A stretch of 64,000 bases of DNA from Mechercharimyces sp. CAU 1602. GTDB taxonomy: Bacteria; Bacillota; Bacilli; Thermoactinomycetales; JANTPT01. A model generated the notes under the pieces. That model was not told the origin of the DNA. It did not search any database and saw nothing but the letters and a program-made list of their open reading frames with translations. The stretch is taken from assembly GCF_024753565.1 (NCBI RefSeq), contig NZ_JANTPT010000001.1:2001336-2065335 (forward strand). Reading direction: 5' to 3'. Below, in pieces: positions 53,278-60,276 of this stretch; within the stretch, counting starts at the first letter, position 1, and every line of letters begins with the position of its first letter. The position numbers and the translations under genes were made by a program.

Positions 53278-53910
53278 ATGTTTATCAAAAATTGCTTATC
53301 GCCTCAAGATTCGATTGAGACAATCACACCATCTACTACAATTCGTCAAGCGATTACTACGTTGTCTGAACTTGAATTAGAATCTCTACCTGTCGTAGAT
53401 GAGCACGGAACGTTTCTCGGCATCACAGGTTATACTTATATTTTTAAAGAAATCTGCACGGGTTCGCTCGCTCTAGATGAGACTGCTTTTGATCAGCCAG
53501 TTATCATTCACAAAATGAATCCGCTACTCATCACCGATGATTTTGAAGATACCCTCCCTCTCATCGTACGCTATCCATTTGTACCGATTGTAGACGAAGA
53601 TGGGTACAGTTTCTTGGGAATTGTGAAAATAAGCGATATTGAGCGAGGACTCGTTTCCACTTATGGAAATGATGTACCCGGCACTCGCTTTCTGCTCGGT
53701 GTATTAAACGACGTACCTCATGTACTAGAACATGTTCTCGATGCTGTTAAGCCCACAGACTCCAATATTATTTCCATCGCAACATTTGATGCAGGAAGCG
53801 ATAATGCACGACGTATTCTCTTAAAAGTAGAATCAGAAAAAGATACGGAGAAAATCAAAGAGAACCTAGAGCAAAGCGGCTTTCGCATCTTAAGCATCAA
53901 AGAGAAATAA
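53278..53910 (+). CDS. CBS-CBS-ACT sensor-type protein (copy 2)
   Basis: A 210-residue paralog of the preceding gene: the same MFIKNCLSPQ start, paired CBS domains (LPVVDEHGTFLGITGY, YPFVPIVDEDGYSFLGIVKI) and ACT-like end (GTRFLLGVLNDVPHVLEHVLDAVKPTDSNIISIATFDAG, blocks). It is separated from copy 1 by a terminator and has its own AAGGGAGTG ribosome site before ATG 53278. The two copies could form a heterodimer or answer different ligands. No target is shown. Confidence 0.75.
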   Translation: MFIKNCLSPQDSIETITPSTTIRQAITTLSELELESLPVVDEHGTFLGITGYTYIFKEICTGSLALDETAFDQPVIIHKMNPLLITDDFEDTLPLIVRYPFVPIVDEDGYSFLGIVKISDIERGLVSTYGNDVPGTRFLLGVLNDVPHVLEHVLDAVKPTDSNIISIATFDAGSDNARRILLKVESEKDTEKIKENLEQSGFRILSIKEK

Positions 53911-53912
53911 CT

Positions 53913-53952
53913 AAAAAATCCACGCTCACGATTTTGTGAGGGTGGATTTTTT
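53913..53952 (+). terminator. Terminator after CBS-ACT copy 2
   Basis: AAAAAATCCACGCTCAC pairs with GTGAGGGTGGATTTTTT around a 6-base loop. Confidence 0.8.
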
Positions 53953-54083
53953 ACCCTTATCAGCAGGGGATCAGTCGTAAACATAGAAGTGGTAGGAGAA
54001 ATCATTACGTGTCATATCGATACCTTCATGATAAAATAATAGCATAAGAACATATGATCGATATCGTAAGGGGGTTATTCCAC

Positions 54084-54293
54084 ATGTTAAGCCAAGCAGA
54101 AAAAGAGACCGTGATTCAATTTGACGAAGCTAATCAACAAGCAAAAGTGTATACTGCCAGCTGGGATATGGCACGTTCCTTAAAACGCGCCGGGTACCAG
54201 CCAGTGAAAAAAGCGAAGGGTGCTTGGTGGTTTGAGATTCCTGTTCATGCCGTTCGCATTGAGGGCACGCATGATTCCCTCTCCATCGGTTAA
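54084..54293 (+). CDS. Small conserved-looking protein, unknown
   Basis: A 69-residue cytoplasmic protein starting MLSQAEKETVIQFDEANQQA, then VYTASWDMARSLKRAGYQPVKKAKGAWWFEIPVHAV. The alternation suggests a small alpha/beta fold. I have a sense of this layout (a strand, a helix, a basic turn and FEIP-x-A-V) in short proteins of Bacillales and their phages, but no name. AAGGGGG precedes ATG 54084; the frame open to 54054 lacks support. Confidence 0.55.
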   Translation: MLSQAEKETVIQFDEANQQAKVYTASWDMARSLKRAGYQPVKKAKGAWWFEIPVHAVRIEGTHDSLSIG

Positions 54294-54322
54294 ACCTTGG
54301 TACTACTGCACCGAGGTTTTTT
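54293..54322 (+). terminator. Terminator after the small gene
   Basis: AACCTTGGT pairs with ACCGAGGTT through one G-U, followed by TTTTTT. Confidence 0.7.
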
Positions 54323-54332
54323 ATTTACAATG

Positions 54333-54388
54333 GCAACACCCCGATTTGAGCGCTATTTCCTGCTTTAGCGCTCAAATCGGGGTGTTGC
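54333..54388 (-). terminator. Long hairpin after the export ABC operon
   Basis: A perfect 22-bp stem (GCAACACCCCGATTTGAGCGCT with its complement) around a 12-base loop begins 9 bases after the ATPase stop. No strong T run. Confidence 0.65.
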
Positions 54389-54396
54389 TTCAATCA

Positions 54397-55146
54397 TTAT
54401 GACTTTGCCTTTGCTTTTTTCTTGGGTTTCGTCTTCTCATACTTATCAATCATCTCGTTAATATCACCCACATCTTTTACCTTGCCTTTTTCTAATATCA
54501 AGGCACGATCACAAATCTTGCGCAATGGATCGAGGCTGTGCGATACAATTACTAGCGTCTTTCCTTCTCTCCTTAATTCCTGCATCTTTTCATTACATTT
54601 CTTGCGGAAGTCCTTATCGCCCACCGCTAAAACTTCGTCCACAAGAATAATGTCTGCATCAATATGGATAGCAATGGAGAATCCCAACCGCGCTTTCATC
54701 CCGGAAGAGTAAAACTTAACAGGCGTGTTGATAAAGTCCCCTAGTTCGGAGAACTCTTTAATCATCGGGGTTACTTCTTCCATGCGCTCTCGGCTCAAAC
54801 CAAAGATAGCACAATTGAGACGAATATTTTCTTCACCAGTAAGATCCCGACTCAAACCAGCTCCCAATTCGATTAAAGGTGCTACTTTTCCATTAATCTT
54901 TACCTTCCCATTATCTTGGTGAATTATACCACTTAACACTTTGAATAGTGTACTCTTACCTGCCCCATTCTTCCCGATTATCGCATATCCTTCCCCTTGC
55001 TTTACATTAAAGGAGACATCCTCTAGAGCCACAAACTCTTCATACTTTTTTTCTCGCTTCGCCAACGTGATGAAGCGACCCTTAAGCGTTTTATCATATG
55101 GCTTTCGGAAATGTTTTGAGACATGTTCAACAACGATCGCATCCAT
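54397..55146 (-). CDS. tagH: Polysaccharide/teichoic acid export ATPase (TagH/Wzt type)
   Basis: A 249-residue ATPase with an early DAIVVEHVSKHFRKP start, Walker A GKNGAGKST (about 58-66), ENIRLNCAIFGLSRE, signature region FYSSGMKARLGFSIA, and Walker B ADIILVDEVLAVGD. The EVLAVGD box is typical of TagH, Wzt and KpsT ATPases that export cell-wall polymers with a two-segment permease. It lacks the long C-terminal domain of B. subtilis TagH, ending in a Lys-rich tail. Three bases separate it from the permease gene. Confidence 0.8.
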   Translation of the reverse strand: MDAIVVEHVSKHFRKPYDKTLKGRFITLAKREKKYEEFVALEDVSFNVKQGEGYAIIGKNGAGKSTLFKVLSGIIHQDNGKVKINGKVAPLIELGAGLSRDLTGEENIRLNCAIFGLSRERMEEVTPMIKEFSELGDFINTPVKFYSSGMKARLGFSIAIHIDADIILVDEVLAVGDKDFRKKCNEKMQELRREGKTLVIVSHSLDPLRKICDRALILEKGKVKDVGDINEMIDKYEKTKPKKKAKAKS

Positions 55147-55149
55147 GGT

Positions 55150-55986
55150 TTAGATCACTTCCCCTACACGACGGTTCAAGCGTTTAAAACTTACCCAAGC
55201 GACTACAAATAGAACAGTTACAAAGAGTATGCAATATATGATACCATACCTGTCTACAGCCCCTGTTACGTCCCCTGAGAAAAAGAGTTGTTGGTACAAA
55301 TTAATAATAGGTACCATCGGATTCAAATTATATAAGAAAACAAATACTTCTGTCGTCATACCAAACGGAAGATTTACTTCATCCACTTTATCCATCAAGT
55401 ACTTCACCGGATAAATAATAGGTGTAAGATACATCCATCCTCTTAACACCAGATTAATAATAAATTCAACATCACGGTAGTATACATTAATTGCTCCCAA
55501 GAGCAAGGCAAAGCTAAAAGCAAGGATAGATTGTAAAAGAATCAATCCTGGTAGGTATAGAAAGTGGAGCCATTGAATTTCACTCGGGTTAAAAATGAGC
55601 GCGGCTACGATAACCAACAATAACGCTGGAACAAAATTAACCATATTAGCTAACACATCTGTCAGCGGGAAGATCTGTCGTGGAAAATATATTTTCTTTA
55701 ATAACGAACCATTTCGTGAAAGAGAAGTCATGCCTCTTTTTAATGTATTGTTAAAAAACATCCAAGGCATCATCCCAGCTAAGATAAACAATGGATACTT
55801 ACCTTCAAAAGGTTCAGCCCATCCCCTACCTATAACCGAAAAAACCAAGGCATAAATCATCATTAATCCCAATGGTTCTAATAATGTCCAGAAAAAACCA
55901 AAAAAAGAATTGCGATACCGTATGCGAATTTCTTTGTGTACAAGGAAATAAATCAGTTCTTTATATTTTATCAGCTCTCGAAACAT
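55150..55986 (-). CDS. tagG: Polysaccharide/teichoic acid export permease (TagG/Wzm type)
   Basis: A 278-residue ABC-2-type permease with six membrane helices and an N-terminal cytoplasmic coupling helix (RELIKYKELIYFLVHKEIRIRYRNSFFG blocks, then FWTLLEPLGLMMIYALVFS). The central NVYYRDVEFIINLVLRGWMYLTPIIYPV is the conserved segment of TagG/Wzm permeases. AAGGAG precedes the ATG. With the ATPase downstream it should export a lipid-linked polymer such as a teichoic acid. The polymer itself is not identified. Confidence 0.85.
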   Translation of the reverse strand: MFRELIKYKELIYFLVHKEIRIRYRNSFFGFFWTLLEPLGLMMIYALVFSVIGRGWAEPFEGKYPLFILAGMMPWMFFNNTLKRGMTSLSRNGSLLKKIYFPRQIFPLTDVLANMVNFVPALLLVIVAALIFNPSEIQWLHFLYLPGLILLQSILAFSFALLLGAINVYYRDVEFIINLVLRGWMYLTPIIYPVKYLMDKVDEVNLPFGMTTEVFVFLYNLNPMVPIINLYQQLFFSGDVTGAVDRYGIIYCILFVTVLFVVAWVSFKRLNRRVGEVI

Positions 55987-56381
55987 ATAGCGACTCCTTA
56001 TCTCATTTCAATGAACAAAGTAGCTACACCATATAACAGGATAGATCAAAATTACTGCGGGTCGCTTCACGCTACACTTTCATCCTTGTCCATTATTGTA
56101 TGATAAATCTAAAAAGCAAACAATGAATGATCATATATTAAAACAGAAGCTAGCTCCAATCGCAATATAGAAGGATTCAAAAATAAACGATTTCCAATAA
56201 AACACCTCATTTATCATAAAGGATTATTGACCGATTTTCAAGGCAAGAGTCTCTTTGGCGACTCTCTAATATAGAGAGGGGAAGCAAAGCTAAGCTTCCT
56301 TCCCCACAAGTACTCATTCAATTTTTCCCATCTACATCAAAGCTTCAATGAAGCCTGACACGATCTTCACATATCCTTATC
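55987..56381. other. Non-coding gap with hairpins
   Basis: Nearly 400 AT-rich bases. Two hairpins are visible near 56240-56300: AGAGTC/GACTCT, and GGGGAAG/CTTCCCC. One may terminate the leftward glycosyltransferase operon, but neither has a T run. The tagG promoter should be in the left part. Confidence 0.4.
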
Positions 56382-57161
56382 TTACTTTAATGCAGAGATG
56401 GTAAAGTAAAGACGTGCCATCGTCTTTGCCAATAAAATCAGCAAGAAGAACACGATCAAATAAGAAGTAAGTGGTATGGAAATCATCGCTTCTGCCGCCA
56501 CCACCAACACTATCATAGCGAAAAAGCCCGGTAAACCAGTAAGAAAAGCAATCCACTCATTTCGCCAGGAATTTTTACGCATATCTGTAACGGGATCACT
56601 CTCTGCCGCTTTCGCTTGTACCAGGTGAAAAGAGAGTGGAACCAAGAGAGCCATCGTAGAAACGAGCACAGCAAGATAGATCAACATTCCCATCTCAAGG
56701 GTTATCGGCTGTCCAAAAAGGTTACTCAAAGGTAAAGCAAACGATGTTAACATCGGAATACTCATCGCCCGAATCAATGTGTCTAAAAACGCACCCTTCT
56801 GACTCGTGATACCTTTTATACGCGCTACTTCTCCATCCACACAATCCGCCATATAGCCTAAATTATAAAAGAGTGCAGCTAGCAAGTAGGCCCCGCCTGT
56901 ACCGAAAATCATCATCATCCCTGTCATAAAAAAGAAAAACAAACTCATCCAACTAATGGCATTCGGCGTAATCGCCGTCTTGCTCAGCCATTTTGCACAG
57001 TAAATCGATACTCTTCGTAATATATACCATGTCCAAATATCTTCTAAAGCCCGTGGTTTTTGACACTCTTTCCGCAATGCGATAATCTCATCCGAATCAA
57101 ACGGAAGTGTGGGGCGATCTATCTTCTCCCCAGCGGAGGTCAACTCTTTCTCCTGATTCAC
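56382..57161 (-). CDS. CDP-alcohol phosphatidyltransferase-like, final catalytic Asp replaced
   Basis: A 259-residue membrane enzyme with an N-terminal cytoplasmic part and six helices. The family motif D-xx-D-G-xx-A-R-x8-G-xxx-D-xxx-D is nearly complete: Asp106, Asp109, Arg114, Gly123 and Asp127 are in place, but position 131 is Arg (GAFLDTLIRA). The last Asp is the proposed general base. So the protein may be inactive or part of a divergent subfamily. It overlaps the glycosyltransferase gene by four bases (ATGA), so the two are made together; it may transfer a CDP-linked alcohol to a lipid or saccharide. Confidence 0.75.
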   Translation of the reverse strand: MNQEKELTSAGEKIDRPTLPFDSDEIIALRKECQKPRALEDIWTWYILRRVSIYCAKWLSKTAITPNAISWMSLFFFFMTGMMMIFGTGGAYLLAALFYNLGYMADCVDGEVARIKGITSQKGAFLDTLIRAMSIPMLTSFALPLSNLFGQPITLEMGMLIYLAVLVSTMALLVPLSFHLVQAKAAESDPVTDMRKNSWRNEWIAFLTGLPGFFAMIVLVVAAEAMISIPLTSYLIVFFLLILLAKTMARLYFTISALK

Positions 57162-58210
57162 TTCGACTCACTCCATGATAACGATTTAATTAGCCCAACA
57201 AGAGAGCCGACTCCACGACTCGTATGCAATAAAAAGAACGATAACATACAAGGCAGTAAATATTTTACCCCTATTTGCTTGATAACTCCCACCGCCGAGC
57301 CCATAAGCAAAGCGGCATAAAGGAATATTATTGTAGTAAGTGCAACTGTAGCTACCGTTGAGAAGAAAGAAGCGACCAGCAAGAAAGCTCCGATGATCAG
57401 GGCCAGCAGTGGGACGAGATGGCGAAAACGAAGTACACCCGCTCCACGTTTTCTCGCGATCATAGTCCATTTACCGTCACCGTATGACTTTTTTAAGAAT
57501 GAACGAATGGTGTTACGAACATAATAGGTAGAACGAATTCCAGTGGACAGGTAGAAGCCTTTACCCGTATTTCGAATACGCGCATGCATCTCTAAATCTT
57601 CATTTCGCTGTAAATCCTCATCAAAATAACCTACCTGTGTAAATATATCACGTCGATATGCAGCATAAGGAACCGTGTCTACATACCCTTCCCATCCACT
57701 CTTAGCTGTGCGAAACTTGGAGTTTCCCACACCAAAAGGATGCGAATACACATATGCATTCACTTTCCCCCAGAATCCCGTACCAACTGATTCGATAATG
57801 CCTCCCACACAAGCAGCTTCTGGCACTCTTTCGGCCACTTGGTATGTTTTCGAGAGGAAATCCTGAGGAATCTGACTGTGTCCATCCACACGGATGACAT
57901 ACTCTCCTTGCGCCGCACGAATTCCTAGGTTCCAGCCTGTAGCTAGTGTGCGCTTAGGATTGATCAAGTATTGAATACGATTAGGAAACTTCTTCACATA
58001 TTTACGAATGATTTCTTGTGTTGCATCTGTTGACTCACCATCAACAACAATAATCTCATATTTGGAATTTGGGAAATCTTGGTTCAAAATAGATTCTAGT
58101 AAAAAGTTAATATGAGCTTCTTCATTACGAACGACTAATAAAAAAGAAAAGATCAGCTGTTCCTGTATCGGATACGCGCCAATCATCATATCATGAGGCA
58201 TTTTACTCAT
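57158..58210 (-). CDS. Glycosyltransferase family 2
   Basis: A 350-residue GT-A enzyme, ExoA/succinoglycan-like. It has FLLVVRNEEAHINFLLESIL (about 23-42), the strand EIIVVDGESTDATQE with the nucleotide-binding Asp, RVDGHSQIP (DxD-like), the catalytic RNEDLEMHARIR and a C-terminal stretch of three hydrophobic spans (about 265-340). It probably adds sugars to a lipid carrier at the inner face. Its stop overlaps the CDP-alcohol enzyme's start. A good sigma-A promoter lies upstream; the ribosome site (AAAGAGTG) is modest. Confidence 0.8.
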   Translation of the reverse strand: MSKMPHDMMIGAYPIQEQLIFSFLLVVRNEEAHINFLLESILNQDFPNSKYEIIVVDGESTDATQEIIRKYVKKFPNRIQYLINPKRTLATGWNLGIRAAQGEYVIRVDGHSQIPQDFLSKTYQVAERVPEAACVGGIIESVGTGFWGKVNAYVYSHPFGVGNSKFRTAKSGWEGYVDTVPYAAYRRDIFTQVGYFDEDLQRNEDLEMHARIRNTGKGFYLSTGIRSTYYVRNTIRSFLKKSYGDGKWTMIARKRGAGVLRFRHLVPLLALIIGAFLLVASFFSTVATVALTTIIFLYAALLMGSAVGVIKQIGVKYLLPCMLSFFLLHTSRGVGSLVGLIKSLSWSESK

Positions 58211-58227
58211 GTTGGATCACTCTTTCA

Positions 58228-58288
58228 TTGTCACACACGGTGACAAAATAGGTATCTTTATCATAACAGGTTCATAGGAAATCGACAA
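58228..58288 (-). promoter_or_regulatory. Promoter and leader palindrome of the glycosyltransferase operon
   Basis: On the reverse strand TTGTCG (58283-58288) and TATGAT (58260-58265) are 17 bases apart and the -10 is extended (TG-T). In the leader, a perfect 7-bp palindrome TTGTCAC-CGTGT-GTGACAA (58228-58246) precedes the ATG at 58210 and may be an operator or a leader hairpin. Confidence 0.6.
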
Positions 58289-58449
58289 TGTGTAAAGGAA
58301 ACTATCTTCACTATTTATGGCTAGATCGAGCTTGCTAGAATGGCGATGTAAGCGATTTTCATTTACACATATTCCTAATTAAAATTTGGGGTTGTTGTTT
58401 TTTTATATATGTATGTATTGTTAAGAATATGAATAGTACCGATTATATG

Positions 58450-58502
58450 CGGATCTCATGAAAGGTGGAGCATCTTTAGTTCCCTCACCTTTTACGAGAT
58501 CC
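58450..58502 (-). repeat. Imperfect inverted repeat downstream of purD
   Basis: GGATCTCgtaAAAGGTG pairs with CACCTTTcatGAGATCC across about 20 bases, beginning ten bases after the purD stop. It is a likely 3' end structure, but no T run follows. Confidence 0.5.
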
Positions 58503-58511
58503 CCTTTACAT

Positions 58512-59798
58512 TTATCGATCCACTCCGCGCTCCACCACGATCGTTGCTTTGTCACCAATATCTGTACGATAGTGAGCACCTGCGAACTGAATTTGTTCGA
58601 GACGAGCATACGCGTTACGCTTCGCTTGCGCAATATCTCTCCCGAAGGCTGTGATACCCAAGACGCGCCCCCCGTCACTTACCAAACCCGTTTCATTTTT
58701 TTTAGTGCCTGCATGAAACACCATTTCCTGTTTACTCATTTCTAAATTTCCTTTAATCTGGATTCCCTTGGCGTAAGAGCTGGGATATCCTTTTGCCGCC
58801 ATGACGACACAAAGAGCCGACTCTTTTCTCCACGTAAGCGCTTGTTCAGATAGCTTTCCCTCACTAACTGCCTGTAAGAGAGGTGCCAGCTCAGTCTGGA
58901 GACGAGGGAGAACCACCTGAGCTTCCGGATCACCAAATCGAACGTTAAACTCAATCACTTTTGGACCTGTGCTCGTAATCATTAAACCTGCGTATAAAAT
59001 ACCTCGATAATGAATCCCTTCTTGTTGCAATGCATGTGCGATCGGCTGCAATATCTGTGTCATCGCCTGATCCACAATCGTATGTGAAAGGTGAGGAACA
59101 GGTGAGTACGCTCCCATTCCTCCAGTATTAGGGCCCTGATCACCATCAAAAGCGGGTTTATGATCCTGTGCTGGCTCCAGTGGCACGACATGGGTTCCGT
59201 CTACCAACGCCATCAGTGACACCTCTTCACCTTCTAAATACTCCTCAATCACCACTTCGTGGCCTGCTTTGCCAAATGCTTTCTCTTTCATCATCATCTC
59301 TAACGCCGCTTCTGCTTCCGTCAATGTCTGCGCTACGGTCACACCTTTACCTGCAGCTAATCCATCCGCTTTAATTACGATCGGGGCTCCCACTTCATTA
59401 ACATAATGCAGGGCTTTTCTATAGTCAGAAAAGGAGCGGAATTTACCTGTCGGTATTCCATATTTTTGCATTATTTCTTTTGCAAAACGCTTACTTCCTT
59501 CCAATCTGGCCGCCGCTTCTGTCGGACCAAAGATAGATAACCCTTTCTCTTGGAAGCGATCGACGATCCCAGCAAGCAAAGGTATTTCAGGTCCAACCAC
59601 TGTAAGATCAATCGCTTCTGCTTCTGCAAATTGAACAAGTGCTGCAATATCAGTCGATTCAATCGGAACACATGTGGCCAGCGACCCTATTCCAGCATTT
59701 CCAGGAGCACAAAACAAGGCTTCTACCTCACGGCTCTGTTTTAATTTCCATACAAGTGTATGTTCTCGTCCTCCGCTTCCAATAACCAAGATGCGCAT
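58512..59798 (-). CDS. purD: Phosphoribosylamine-glycine ligase
   Basis: The 428-residue ATP-grasp enzyme joins 5-phosphoribosylamine and glycine (GAR synthetase), step 2 of purine synthesis. Motifs are MRILVIGSGGREHTLVWKLKQS, GIPTGKF, APIVIKADGLAAGKGV (the ATP loop), MGAYSPVP and KVIEFNVRFGDPEAQVVLPRL, which holds the metal ligands. GGAGGAG precedes the ATG. It is the last gene of the purine operon, after a small membrane gene that breaks the usual purH-purD join. Confidence 0.95.
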   Translation of the reverse strand: MRILVIGSGGREHTLVWKLKQSREVEALFCAPGNAGIGSLATCVPIESTDIAALVQFAEAEAIDLTVVGPEIPLLAGIVDRFQEKGLSIFGPTEAAARLEGSKRFAKEIMQKYGIPTGKFRSFSDYRKALHYVNEVGAPIVIKADGLAAGKGVTVAQTLTEAEAALEMMMKEKAFGKAGHEVVIEEYLEGEEVSLMALVDGTHVVPLEPAQDHKPAFDGDQGPNTGGMGAYSPVPHLSHTIVDQAMTQILQPIAHALQQEGIHYRGILYAGLMITSTGPKVIEFNVRFGDPEAQVVLPRLQTELAPLLQAVSEGKLSEQALTWRKESALCVVMAAKGYPSSYAKGIQIKGNLEMSKQEMVFHAGTKKNETGLVSDGGRVLGITAFGRDIAQAKRNAYARLEQIQFAGAHYRTDIGDKATIVVERGVDR

Positions 59799-59840
59799 AC
59801 GTTTCTCCTCCTCTAACTATGAACAGCTTCCGGCTTGTCC

Positions 59841-59879
59841 AACCTGAAGAAATCAGCTCACCGCTGATCTCTTCAGGTT
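59841..59879 (-). terminator. Hairpin at the end of the small membrane gene
   Basis: AACCTGAAGAAATCAGC pairs with GCTGATCTCTTCAGGTT with one mismatch, overlapping the stop at 59873. It would reduce read-through into purD. Confidence 0.6.
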
Positions 59880-60148
59880 GCTATAAAATTTATAAAAAAG
59901 AGTAAGATAGTGACAAGCAGCAGGGTGAGCGCCAGGTCCATTCTCTTTGAACCAACCAGGCGGGGACGACGGCGACGGGAGGTAGTGATACCACCTAGGA
60001 AGAGCGCCATGAAAAAAAACGTAGCGCCAATCACTTGTAAACTCTCCAGCCAAAACGTCGCGGAACTATCCATCACCCACACTGCCATCATCCAGCTTGA
60101 GAAAAGTGTGAGGACAAAAAGCCCCACAGTCCAACGGATAACGGGCAT
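59873..60148 (-). CDS. Small three-span membrane protein inserted in the purine operon
   Basis: A 91-residue membrane protein starting MPVIRWTVGLFVLTLFSSWMM. Three hydrophobic spans are seen (about 6-24, 34-53 and 70-88) with a strongly basic loop (TSRRRRPRLVGSKR, about 55-68) that should face the cytoplasm. GGGAGAG seven bases before the ATG at 60148 supports the start. It lies between purH and purD in the same direction. No family recognised. Confidence 0.55.
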   Translation of the reverse strand: MPVIRWTVGLFVLTLFSSWMMAVWVMDSSATFWLESLQVIGATFFFMALFLGGITTSRRRRPRLVGSKRMDLALTLLLVTILLFFINFIAT

Positions 60149-60240
60149 GGTCTATCTCTCCCTGTTACACTTCTACTCATATATACGTCATCCCCTGCTG
60201 ATTGGTCACACCATCTGACAGAGAAAAGGAGGAAGTGAAC

Positions 60241-60276
60241 ATGAGTCAAGAAACTAACCCCTTACTTAATGCTTAA
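60241..60276 (+). other. Eleven-codon frame behind a strong ribosome site
   Basis: On the forward strand AAAAGGAGG lies eight bases before ATG AGT CAA GAA ACT AAC, ending in TAA after eleven codons (MSQETNPLLNA). It is antisense to the end of purH. It may be chance, a remnant of a lost gene or a micro-peptide. Confidence 0.2.

Noticed and set aside
58450-58502. purD 3' hairpin as an intrinsic terminator
   Set aside because: No T run follows on the reverse strand, so it is reported only as an inverted repeat.
59873-60053. Overlapping reverse frame within the small membrane gene
   Set aside because: It shares the region in another frame without a ribosome site; the 91-residue frame has both a ribosome site and membrane segments.
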